A stretch of 11,497 nucleotides of DNA, taken from positions 1 through 11,497 of the forward strand of contig SKSP01000336.1 in NCBI GenBank assembly GCA_007122945.1. Reading direction: 5' to 3'. Numbering within the stretch: the stretch's first letter is position 1; each line of letters starts with the position of its first letter. Origin of the DNA: Ilumatobacteraceae bacterium (lineage in GTDB: Bacteria; Actinomycetota; Acidimicrobiia; Acidimicrobiales; Ilumatobacteraceae). A program made the translations under genes and the position numbers. The notes under the pieces are model-generated. The model saw only the letters and a program-made list of their open reading frames with translations. It was not told the DNA's origin and searched no databases. Shown here piece after piece: positions 1 through 6,006 of this stretch.

Positions 1-209
1 ACGTCGAACATCGGGGCGAGCGGCCCGAGCCGGGTGGTGTCGTGGACCAACGACGGGTGCATCCCGGTGTCGAACACGACGGCCCCACGTGCGTGCTCGA
101 CGAGGAACGCGCCGACGGGCATGCGGAACCGACCCGTCTCACCGGTGACCATCGAACCGGCATCGGTCGTGATCCAACCGCACTCGAGCGGCGTCACCCG
201 GACCGTCAT
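1..209 (-). CDS. N-acyl homoserine lactonase-like MBL-fold hydrolase, N-terminal part (partial)
   Basis: Only the first 69 codons are present; the rest lies beyond the left edge. The product starts MTVRVTPLECGWITTDAG and contains an FLVEH strand followed by VVFDTGMHP, around residues 35-48. This is the usual N-terminal pattern of AHL-lactonase (AttM/AiiA-type) metallo-beta-lactamase-fold hydrolases. The zinc-binding HxHxDH motif would lie further on and is not visible, so catalysis cannot be confirmed. The ATG at 209 is the only reasonable start: an in-frame TGA lies at 228-230 with no start codon between. A TACAGT box sits 7 bases upstream of the ATG, consistent with a leaderless transcript. 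It is transcribed away from the CPBP gene, whose stop is 46 bases upstream. Members of the family open lactone rings of quorum signals or other lactones; the substrate here is unknown. Confidence 0.8.
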   Translation of the reverse strand, partial: MTVRVTPLECGWITTDAGSMVTGETGRFRMPVGAFLVEHARGAVVFDTGMHPSLVHDTTRLGPLAPMFD

Positions 210-216
210 CGTCCCG

Positions 217-222
217 ACTGTA
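217..222 (-). promoter_or_regulatory. Candidate -10 box (TACAGT) of a leaderless promoter for the MBL-fold hydrolase
   Basis: On the minus strand TACAGT is followed by 7 bases and then ATG at 209. This fits the actinobacterial TANNNT -10 pattern with initiation at or next to the start codon. There is no clear Shine-Dalgarno and no strong -35. The same geometry recurs before two other genes in the window (1000 and 8492). Confidence 0.5.
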
Positions 223-255
223 GATCGTCACCGGGACGGTGGTGTCGGGCGGGCC

Positions 256-984
256 TCACCCGGACCTGATCACGAACCACGCGACGAGGAAACCGAGGCT
301 GTTCGTCCCGACGTGGGTGAGGATCGGCGCGACCAGGCTGCCGCTCACCAACCGGAGCCAGCAGAACACGACGCCGGCCAGCGCCGTTCCGATGACGGCG
401 AGCACCACCGCCGCGACGGCGCCCCCGGTCCCCCCGAACGCGTCCGCGAGCACCGGGTTGACCTCGGAGATGTCGAGCGACGGCAGAAGGTGCCAGAGCC
501 CGAACAGCGCGCTGCTCGCGAGGACGGCCAGCCCGGTCGTCGTCCGCTGCAGGAACATGCCGAGCAGGACGCCCCGGAACGCGACCTCCTCCAGCAGCAC
601 CGTGCCGAACGGGATGCGGACGAACACCTGGTACGCCATGCCCAACGCGGACACCTCGCCGACCCGACGGTCCTCGAACAGCTCGCTGGTCGGCGGGATC
701 AGCGCGGCGACGACGAGCACGATCCCGATCGCCGTGAGCACGAGGACGCCGACGAGGGTGCCCCGCCGCCACGTGTCCCGTCCGAGCCCGAGGCGGGACG
801 GACCGACCCGGTCGACACCGAGCGCGAGCCACAGCAGGATCGCGGTCATCGCCAGGCTCCACGGGAGGTACGCCCAGCTCGGCAGCACCTCGTTCGTCAT
901 CACGTTCGAGACGGCGAGCAGGCAGATCGCCGCCGCGAGCGGTCGATGCGGTCCCACGACGAGCCGAGGGTAGGCGATGGCCAC
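256..984 (-). CDS. CPBP family intramembrane glutamic endopeptidase (Abi/CAAX-type protease)
   Basis: A 242-residue, strongly hydrophobic protein with several predicted membrane spans (about 17-35, 41-57, 76-96, 150-165, 188-210, 222-238). It shows all three motifs of the CPBP/Abi family: EExxxR (E132, E133, R137, in LLEEVAFRG), FxxxH (F161-H165, in FGLWHL) and HxxxN (H224-N228, in HVGTN). These residues form the active site inside the membrane. Family members include eukaryotic CAAX prenyl proteases and bacterial proteins tied to bacteriocin immunity or membrane-protein processing; the bacterial substrate is usually unknown. The start is a GTG at 984. The next in-frame ATG is residue 29 and would cut into the first hydrophobic segment. 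It is divergent from the amidase with only 15 bases between start codons, so its promoter must overlap the amidase coding sequence. The identity of the family is secure; the biological role is not. Confidence 0.93.
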   Translation of the reverse strand: MAIAYPRLVVGPHRPLAAAICLLAVSNVMTNEVLPSWAYLPWSLAMTAILLWLALGVDRVGPSRLGLGRDTWRRGTLVGVLVLTAIGIVLVVAALIPPTSELFEDRRVGEVSALGMAYQVFVRIPFGTVLLEEVAFRGVLLGMFLQRTTTGLAVLASSALFGLWHLLPSLDISEVNPVLADAFGGTGGAVAAVVLAVIGTALAGVVFCWLRLVSGSLVAPILTHVGTNSLGFLVAWFVIRSG

Positions 985-985
985 C

Positions 986-991
986 TACGAT
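986..991 (+). promoter_or_regulatory. Candidate -10 box (TACGAT) of a leaderless promoter for the amidase
   Basis: TACGAT is followed by 8 bases and then the amidase ATG at 1000. No Shine-Dalgarno-like sequence fits in the 15-base gap between the divergent start codons, so a leaderless mRNA is the simplest reading. No convincing -35 hexamer lies 17-18 bases upstream. Confidence 0.5.
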
Positions 992-999
992 CGACCGCG

Positions 1000-2445
1000 A
1001 TGACCACGATCGACCCGTTCTCCTCCGCCGTCGAGATGCTCGCCGCCCGACGCTCCGGCGACGTCACCGCGACCGAACTGCTCGACCTGCACCTCGAGCG
1101 CATCGATCGGTTCGACGGCGAGCTGAACGCGATCCCGATCCCGAATCGCGATGCGGCGTACGAGCGCGCCGCGGCGATCGACGCCGCGCCGGGTGACGGT
1201 GCGCTCGAGGGACTCCCGCTCACGATCAAGGACTGCATCGTGGTCGGCGGCTTGCGATCGACCGCCGGCGTCGAGGCGCTGCGCGACAACGTGCCCGACG
1301 CGGACGGGCCGGTCGCTGCCCGTGTCCTCGGTGCGGGCGCGGTGCTGATGGGCAAGACGAACGTGCCGCCGATGGCGTCGGACTGGCAGTCCGACAACCC
1401 GGTGTTCGGGCGGACCGTCAACCCGTGGGACACCCGGCGCACACCTGGTGGGAGCACCGGTGGTGGCGCCGCCGCCCTCGCCGCCGGGATGACCCCGCTC
1501 GAGTTCGGCAGCGACATCGGCGGATCGATCCGCGTGCCCGCTGCGTTCTGCGGGCTCTACGGCCACCGGCCGTCGGATTCGGCCGTGCCCCGCAGCGGTC
1601 ACGTGCCCGGGGTGCCGGTCGCGGTGCCGGGTTCGGTGATGGGCGTCCAGGGACCGCTCGCCAGGTCCGCGGCCGATCTGGAGCTCGCGCTCGACGTGAT
1701 CGTCGGGCCCGAGCCGGGGGAGGACGCCTGGCGCCTCGAGCTCGCTCCGGCCCGGGGGTCGTCGCTCGCCGACCTGCGGGTCGCGATCCTCCCGGCGCTC
1801 GACGTCATGCCCGTCGACGACTCGGTCGGCGCTGCGGTCGAGCAGGTCGCCGCCGCGGTGGGTGCGGCTGGTGCGACGGTCGCCGAAGCGGCGCCCGACG
1901 TCGACTGGACGGGCCTGATCGAGACCTACAAGGCCCTGCTCGCGATAGCGGTGTTCGACGAGATGTCGCCCGAACAGCGCGAGAAGGTCGCCGCCGACCG
2001 GGTCGCGGCGGGCGACGACTTCGAGGCCGGCACCGTGCGCGGGCTCAGGGCGACGGCGTTCGACATCGCCACGTTGCACGTCGAGCGCGAGCGGGTGCGG
2101 CAGCGCTTCGCCGACTTCTTCCGCGACTGGGACGTGCTGGTCGCCCCGATCACGCTCGGGCCCCCGTTCCTGCACACCCGTGAGCGTTGGAACGACCGGA
2201 CGTACACGGTGAACGGTCGCGAGGTCCCGTACGGCTGGCAGGTGGTGCCCCCGGCGATCGCCACCCTGCCGGGTCTGCCGGCGACGGCGTTCCCGGTCAG
2301 CCGGGTGACCGTCGACGACGTCGAGCTCCCGATCGGCCTGCAGGCGATCGGCCCGTACCTCGAGGACCGCACCCCGATCCGCTTCGCCGGCCTCCTCGCC
2401 GACGAGATCGGCGGCTTCGTCCCACCCCCGATGGCTCGCGCCTGA
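1000..2445 (+). CDS. Amidase signature (AS) family hydrolase
   Basis: A 481-residue protein, a normal length for amidase-signature enzymes, which hydrolyse amide (sometimes ester) bonds. The Ser-cisSer-Lys triad is visible: K77 in LPLTIKD, the cis-serine S152 in TPGGSTGGG, and the nucleophile S176 in SDIGGSIRVP. The usual second serine of the GGSSGG loop is threonine here (T153), a mild and probably tolerated change. The C-terminal half (VLVAPITLGPP, ATLPGLPATAFPV) also fits the family. The ATG at 1000 is preferred because the reading frame stays open upstream but that stretch is antisense to the CPBP gene and carries no family sequence. Substrate cannot be read from sequence; the annotation as GatA is rejected because no gatB or gatC is nearby and the protein resembles general amidases. 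The stop at 2445 is followed almost at once by the promoter of the regulator gene. Confidence 0.93.
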   Translation: MTTIDPFSSAVEMLAARRSGDVTATELLDLHLERIDRFDGELNAIPIPNRDAAYERAAAIDAAPGDGALEGLPLTIKDCIVVGGLRSTAGVEALRDNVPDADGPVAARVLGAGAVLMGKTNVPPMASDWQSDNPVFGRTVNPWDTRRTPGGSTGGGAAALAAGMTPLEFGSDIGGSIRVPAAFCGLYGHRPSDSAVPRSGHVPGVPVAVPGSVMGVQGPLARSAADLELALDVIVGPEPGEDAWRLELAPARGSSLADLRVAILPALDVMPVDDSVGAAVEQVAAAVGAAGATVAEAAPDVDWTGLIETYKALLAIAVFDEMSPEQREKVAADRVAAGDDFEAGTVRGLRATAFDIATLHVERERVRQRFADFFRDWDVLVAPITLGPPFLHTRERWNDRTYTVNGREVPYGWQVVPPAIATLPGLPATAFPVSRVTVDDVELPIGLQAIGPYLEDRTPIRFAGLLADEIGGFVPPPMARA

Positions 2446-2453
2446 CCTCAGGC
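2440..2453 (+). repeat. 14-bp inverted repeat GCCTGACCTCAGGC overlapping the amidase stop, next to a -10 box
   Basis: Two perfect 6-base arms (GCCTGA and TCAGGC) are separated by CC. The left arm contains the amidase stop codon. The right arm directly abuts the TACGGT box at 2454-2459, the position expected for a repressor operator. It could instead be a chance palindrome; as a hairpin it would have too short a loop to act as a terminator. Confidence 0.35.
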
Positions 2454-2459
2454 TACGGT
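2454..2459 (+). promoter_or_regulatory. Candidate -10 box (TACGGT) for the HD-GYP/LuxR regulator gene
   Basis: TACGGT is identical to the box before the DUF4234 gene on the other strand. Initiation 6-8 bases downstream would fall near 2466-2467. That excludes the GTG at 2461 as a start and leaves a leader of about 15 bases containing a Shine-Dalgarno-like AAGGGGG. Confidence 0.4.
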
Positions 2460-2470
2460 CGTGGTTCGAG

Positions 2471-2477
2471 AAGGGGG
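2471..2477 (+). promoter_or_regulatory. Ribosome binding site (AAGGGGG) deciding the start of the HD-GYP/LuxR gene
   Basis: The purine run AAGGGGG ends 4 bases before the in-frame GTG at 2482. No comparable site precedes the upstream in-frame GTG at 2461. Confidence 0.45.
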
Positions 2478-2481
2478 TGAC

Positions 2482-4026
2482 GTGCTCCGACTCATCGACC
2501 TGTTGGCCGGCCTCTCGCGGGTCGCGGACGCGGGGTTCGGGTTGCCACCCGGCGAAGCCCTACGCTCCTCGGCGCTCGCCGCCTTGCTCGGCCGCTCGGC
2601 CGGGTACTCCGACGACGACCTGCGCGCCGGCATGTACTCCGCCCTGCTCCTGCACCTCGGGTGCATCGGATACTCCCACGAGACCGCCCGACTCTTCGGC
2701 GACGAGCTCGTCAGCAACGGCGCGGTCGCGCGCACGAACGTCGCCGACCCGCGCGACGTCCTCACCTCGTACCTCCCGGCGTTGGTGCGGGGCCGTCCGG
2801 CGATCGAGCGGATCAGGCTGGGCGTCAACGTGGTCGCCCGCGGCAAGCGGTTCGGCAAGGCCTACGAGACGACGGCGTGCGAGATCGGGCGTGATGCGGC
2901 TCGTCGGCTGCGCCTGCCCCGAGCGGTCGAGCACGGCGTGTACCACTCCTACGAGTGGTGGAACGGACGAGGTGTCCCCGATCGCCTCGCGGGCGACGCG
3001 ATCCCGGCGGGTGCTCGCATCGCGATGCTGACGACCGTCGCCGCCCTGTTCGAGACGATCGGCGGCCCCGCCGCGGCGGTCACGGCGGTGCGCGACCAGG
3101 CGGGGAGCATCCTCGACCCAGGGCTGGCCGACCACTTCACCCGTCGAGCAGACGTGCTGTTCGCCGAGCTCGACGCCGCCGACCCGCGCGACGTCGTCCT
3201 CGAGGCCGAGCCGGAGCCGACGATGCGGGTGGCCGACGGGCAGCTCGCCTCGGTCGCCGCCGTCTTCGGCGACGTGGTCGATCTCAAGACCCCCTGCACC
3301 CACGGTCACGCACGCGGCGTCGCGGAGCTGGCGCGCCGAGCCGGCGAGCAACTCGGGCTCGCCGCCGGCGACGTCGGGGACCTCGAGGTGTCGGGCCTGC
3401 TCCACGACCTCGGCCGGGTCGCCGTGCCCAACGCGATCTGGGAGAAGCCGGGACCCCTCGGCGCCCACGAATGGGAGCAGGTGCGGTTGCACGCTTACCA
3501 CTCCGAGCGGATCCTGGCCTGGTCCGGTCCGTTGGCGTCGCTCGCTCCGATGGTCGGTGCCCACCACGAGCGCCTCGACGGCAGCGGCTACCACCGTGCG
3601 TGTGTCGGCCGCGAGATCGGTGTGCCCGCCAGGGTGCTCGCTGCGGCCGACGCCTACCGGGCGATGTCCGAGCCCCGGCCGCATCGCGCCGCACTCGCTC
3701 CCGAGGAGGCCGAGCGGCAGCTCCTCGAGGATGCGCAGCGTGGCACGCTCGACGCCGACGCCATCACCGCCGTGCTCGCGGTGGCCGGCCACGATGCCGT
3801 CGCGGATCGCCCGCTGCCCGCAGGGTTGACCGAACGCGAGGTGGAGGTCCTCGCGCTGGTCGCGCAGGGGTGCTCCAACCGACGGATCGCCGAGCGGCTC
3901 GTCATCTCCCGCCGCACGGCCGAACACCACGTGCAGCACATCTACGCCAAGATCGGCGTCTCGAACCGGGCCTCGGTCGCGTTGTACGCGATCGAGCACG
4001 GTCTCCTCCGCTCCCCGGATGGGTAG
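2482..4026 (+). CDS. Tandem HD-GYP phosphohydrolase / LuxR-type transcriptional regulator fusion
   Basis: A 514-residue protein if it starts at GTG 2482; a GTG at 2461 would add 7 residues. The N-terminal part (about 25-195) looks like a degenerate HD-GYP domain. Where HD is expected it has LLLHLGC (about 56-61), and YHSYEWWNGRGVP (154-166) stands in for HHExxDGxGYP. The second domain (about 255-435) is canonical: H308-D309 in LLHDLGR, then HHERLDGSGYH (361-371), with the usual final Pro replaced by His. The C-terminus (449-510) is a LuxR/FixJ helix-turn-helix with LTEREVEVLALVAQG and the recognition-helix region ISRRTAEHHVQHIYAKIG. HD-GYP proteins are metal-dependent phosphohydrolases, some acting on cyclic di-GMP; the LuxR domain binds DNA. 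I infer a one-component sensor-regulator. The last codons lie inside a 19-bp tandem repeat. The target genes are unknown; the neighbouring 4151 gene is a candidate. Confidence 0.9.
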   Translation: MLRLIDLLAGLSRVADAGFGLPPGEALRSSALAALLGRSAGYSDDDLRAGMYSALLLHLGCIGYSHETARLFGDELVSNGAVARTNVADPRDVLTSYLPALVRGRPAIERIRLGVNVVARGKRFGKAYETTACEIGRDAARRLRLPRAVEHGVYHSYEWWNGRGVPDRLAGDAIPAGARIAMLTTVAALFETIGGPAAAVTAVRDQAGSILDPGLADHFTRRADVLFAELDAADPRDVVLEAEPEPTMRVADGQLASVAAVFGDVVDLKTPCTHGHARGVAELARRAGEQLGLAAGDVGDLEVSGLLHDLGRVAVPNAIWEKPGPLGAHEWEQVRLHAYHSERILAWSGPLASLAPMVGAHHERLDGSGYHRACVGREIGVPARVLAAADAYRAMSEPRPHRAALAPEEAERQLLEDAQRGTLDADAITAVLAVAGHDAVADRPLPAGLTEREVEVLALVAQGCSNRRIAERLVISRRTAEHHVQHIYAKIGVSNRASVALYAIEHGLLRSPDG

Positions 4027-4085
4027 GCGCTCCCCGGATGGGTAGGCGCTCCCCGGATAGGTAGGCGCTCCCCGGATAGGTAGGG
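4011..4085 (+). repeat. 19-bp tandem repeat, four copies, containing the regulator stop codon
   Basis: The unit CTCCCCGGATGGGTAGGCG occurs at 4011-4029 and 4030-4048, with a G-to-A variant (GGATAGG) at 4049-4067. A final copy at 4068-4085 has the same variant but an altered end. The first copy encodes the last codons and the TAG stop of the HD-GYP/LuxR gene; the others follow in the intergenic gap. Because 19 is not a multiple of three, the later TAGs are in other frames. It resembles a variable-number tandem repeat. Confidence 0.95.
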
Positions 4086-4104
4086 CTACCGATGCGCCCT
4101 GCGC

Positions 4105-4136
4105 CGTCGTCGCGTACACCCGAGGGATCGACGACG
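4105..4136 (+). other. Stem-loop immediately upstream of the alpha/beta hydrolase ribosome binding site
   Basis: CGTCGTCG at 4105-4112 pairs perfectly with CGACGACG at 4129-4136 across a 16-base loop. The 3' arm ends directly before the Shine-Dalgarno. It lacks a T-tract, so it is not a typical terminator. CGTCG and CGACG words are common in this genome, so chance is possible. Confidence 0.3.
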
Positions 4137-4144
4137 AGGAGGAG
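4137..4144 (+). promoter_or_regulatory. Strong ribosome binding site (AGGAGGAG) for the alpha/beta hydrolase
   Basis: AGGAGGAG lies 6 bases before the ATG at 4151. It is the best Shine-Dalgarno match in the window and contrasts with the apparently leaderless genes. Confidence 0.75.
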
Positions 4145-4150
4145 TGAACC

Positions 4151-4999
4151 ATGGACACCGAACACATCCATCGAACCGTCTCTCGCGATGGCACCGAGAT
4201 CGCCGCCCGGGTGAGTGGCGACGGGCCACCCGTCGTGCTGGTCCACGGCGCCTTCGGCGGCGCCGACACGACCTGGATCTCCCTGTTGCCGTTCCTGACC
4301 GACCGGTACACGTGCTACGCGATGAGCCTGCGGGGTCGAGCCCCGAGCGGGTCGGCCGACGACCACTCGCGAGATCGCCTCGTCGACGACGTCGTGGCCG
4401 TCGCCGAGAGCATCGGTCAGACGGTCGGCGTGCTCGGTTTGTCGAGTGGTGCGCTGCTTGCGCTGGCTGCTGCCGAGCGCAGCGACGCGCTCGGCGCGGT
4501 GGCGGCGTACGAGCCTCCCGTCTTCGAGCTCCTCGACGGAGAGCTCGGCGCAGCGTTCGAGGACACCGTCGCCCGCGTCACGCAGGCGGCTGCGGACGGC
4601 AGGCCGGCCGACGCCGCCGAGACGTTCCTCCGTGTCGTGACGAACGACGACGAGTTCGCCGCGATCTCCGAGGTCGGTCTCGTCGACGCCGTCGTGCCGA
4701 ACGTCGACGTCCAGGTGCGCGAGTTCCCGCAGGTCATCGGCGCCCCGCCGCCGAGCCCCACCGAACCGGGAGAGCTCGCCAAGATCGCCGCTCCCGTGCT
4801 GCTGCTCCAGGGAACTCGGTCCGAGCCGGCGTCCTGGTTCCCCGACGGAATCCGGCACTGCGCCGACCACATCCGCACGGCCCGGGTGACCACGATCGAC
4901 GGTGCCGGCCATCTGGGGCCGATCCTCGAACCCGGCGCCGTCGCGGCCGAGCTCGTCGACTTCTTCACCGACGCTCTCCAGCCGGCCTCGACCCGCTGA
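4151..4999 (+). CDS. Alpha/beta-fold hydrolase
   Basis: A 282-residue protein of the alpha/beta hydrolase_1 type. The oxyanion strand is VVLVHGAFGG (28-37), the nucleophile elbow is GLSSG (96-100, with S98 as nucleophile), and the catalytic histidine is H254 in DGAGHLGP. The usual acid after strand beta-6 is unclear: the expected Gxx[D] position reads GTRSE (221-225), so E225 may serve, or the acid may sit elsewhere. The ATG at 4151 follows a strong AGGAGGAG site. Substrate is not predictable; related proteins hydrolyse esters, lactones or epoxides. It lies 124 bases downstream of the HD-GYP/LuxR regulator on the same strand, with a tandem repeat and a stem-loop between, so co-transcription is possible but not shown. 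It converges with the esterase gene at 5357. Confidence 0.88.
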   Translation: MDTEHIHRTVSRDGTEIAARVSGDGPPVVLVHGAFGGADTTWISLLPFLTDRYTCYAMSLRGRAPSGSADDHSRDRLVDDVVAVAESIGQTVGVLGLSSGALLALAAAERSDALGAVAAYEPPVFELLDGELGAAFEDTVARVTQAAADGRPADAAETFLRVVTNDDEFAAISEVGLVDAVVPNVDVQVREFPQVIGAPPPSPTEPGELAKIAAPVLLLQGTRSEPASWFPDGIRHCADHIRTARVTTIDGAGHLGPILEPGAVAAELVDFFTDALQPASTR

Positions 5000-5051
5000 C
5001 GCTTGCCCCACCCTGCCCCGAGCAGCCGCCCCCGACGGGCCCCGGGACCAG

Positions 5052-5310
5052 CAGCTGAGTGACACAGAGTCGCTGGCTGCCGGCATACCCGGCGCTGGGC
5101 GACACAGAGTCGCTGGGGTGTCGGTGAGGTCGGTCGGGGATCAGCAGCTGAGTGACACAGAGTCGCTGGCTGCCGGCCCTGGCGGCACGTAGCGACACAG
5201 AGTCGCTGGGGTGCGGGTGGGGTGGGGTTCGGATCTTCAGCTGAGTGACACAGAGTCGCTGGCTGCCGGCATACCCGGCGCGGGGCGACACAGAGTCGCT
5301 GGGGTGCTGG
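5052..5310 (+). repeat. 93-bp tandem repeat, three copies, each with a nested palindromic core
   Basis: This fills most of the convergent gap 5000-5356, in which I see no gene. Copies begin with CAGCTG at 5052, 5145 and 5238, a period of exactly 93. Each copy holds two identical 16-mers, GACACAGAGTCGCTGG, exactly 40 bases apart (5061 and 5101; 5154 and 5194; 5247 and 5287). In copy 1, arms of 5 bases nest symmetrically: GTGAC at 5059 with GTCGC at 5109 (one G-T pair), GTCGC at 5069 with GCGAC at 5099, and GCCGG at 5079 with CCGGC at 5089 around the loop CATAC. Copy 3 is nearly identical. Copy 2 has a diverged centre but still forms a hairpin there (TGCCG with CGGCA). The tail after the second 16-mer differs between copies. 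Confidence 0.95.
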
Positions 5311-5337
5311 GGTGCTGGGGTGCTGGGGTGCTGGGGT
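5298..5337 (+). repeat. 8-bp tandem repeat GCTGGGGT x5, potential G-quadruplex
   Basis: Five perfect copies of GCTGGGGT follow the last 93-bp unit. They give five GGGG runs separated by 4-base TGCT linkers on the plus strand, which meets the usual sequence rule for a G-quadruplex. The tract ends 19 bases before the esterase stop codon at 5357. Confidence 0.95.
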
Positions 5338-5356
5338 GAGGTGAGGTCGAGTCGGG

Positions 5357-5986
5357 TCAGGGGGTCGATGCGAGCCAGGTGCGGGCGTCGGACATCATCT
5401 CGATGGTCTGGCTGTGGGCCATGTCGTAGGCGCGTTGGGTCACGGACCATCCGGCGTCGCCGAGCGCGTCGGCCGCCGCCCGACCGCGCTCGGGCGGGAT
5501 GATCGTGTCGCGCTCGCCGACCTGGATCAGCGCCGGCGTTCCCTGACCCCTGGCGAGATCGAGCTCGAGTCCTTCGACCTCGGGGAGTCCGCAGCACATC
5601 GCCCACACACCTCCCACCCGCTCGCCGCCGACGCGGCCGGCGAGTGCCAACGCGAGGAACCCGCCCTGGGAGAACCCGCCGAGGACGCACTGGTCGCGAC
5701 CGATCCCGGCGGCGACGCACTCGCGGCTGACCAGATCGTCGACCAGGTCGACGGCGGCGAGGAACGACTCGGCGACGGGCCCGTCGTCGCCGCGGTCGTA
5801 CCACGACGCACCGTCGGTGCCGGCGACGTCGTGGGGCCCCCGTGGACACACGGCGGTGAACCGCTCGTCGGGGTCGACGAGCGGGACGTACGCGGCGAGG
5901 TGGTGCTGCTCGGCGCTCCAGCCGTGGAGGAGGAACAGCCGGCGGGGGGCGCCCTCGCGGTCGATGCGGTAGGTGGTGAGGCTCAC
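5357..5986 (-). CDS. Phospholipase/carboxylesterase family alpha/beta hydrolase
   Basis: A 209-residue protein matching the Abhydrolase_2 (phospholipase/carboxylesterase) family in length and motifs. It has LFLLHGWSA (17-25), the nucleophile elbow GGFSQGG (103-109, S106), the acid D160 in VGERDTIIPPERG, and H191 in YDMAHSQ. All three triad residues are present. Family enzymes cleave short acyl esters, or act on acyl-protein or phospholipid substrates. The GTG at 5986 is 20 bases downstream of the LLM gene stop; upstream in-frame sequence only extends into that gene. No good Shine-Dalgarno is visible, so translational coupling from the upstream gene is likely. It is the last gene of the DUF4234-SDR-LLM-esterase set and ends next to the repeat-filled convergent gap. 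Confidence 0.9.
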   Translation of the reverse strand: MSLTTYRIDREGAPRRLFLLHGWSAEQHHLAAYVPLVDPDERFTAVCPRGPHDVAGTDGASWYDRGDDGPVAESFLAAVDLVDDLVSRECVAAGIGRDQCVLGGFSQGGFLALALAGRVGGERVGGVWAMCCGLPEVEGLELDLARGQGTPALIQVGERDTIIPPERGRAAADALGDAGWSVTQRAYDMAHSQTIEMMSDARTWLASTP

Positions 5987-6006
5987 CCGTGCATCGTCGC
6001 GCGTGA

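Noticed and set aside
34..999. Long plus-strand extension of the amidase frame
   Set aside because: It is antisense to the MBL-fold and CPBP genes, whose motifs are clear, and amidase homology begins at the ATG at 1000.
5052..5310. Regularly spaced direct repeats resembling a small CRISPR array
   Set aside because: The whole 93-bp unit, including the part between 16-mers, is repeated; there are no unique spacers, and no cas gene is present.
4965..5356. Minus-strand reading frame through the repeats giving a repeated SQRLCVTQL peptide
   Set aside because: It stays open only because 93 is a multiple of three and the region is GC-rich. It reads antisense through both convergent gene ends in its longer form, has no start signal, and the DNA structure explains the repeat better.
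5983..5994. Tiny ATG-CAC-GGG-TGA frame overlapping the esterase GTG as a regulatory leader peptide
   Set aside because: Three codons with no ribosome binding site; the TGA/GTG overlap is easily due to chance in this sequence.
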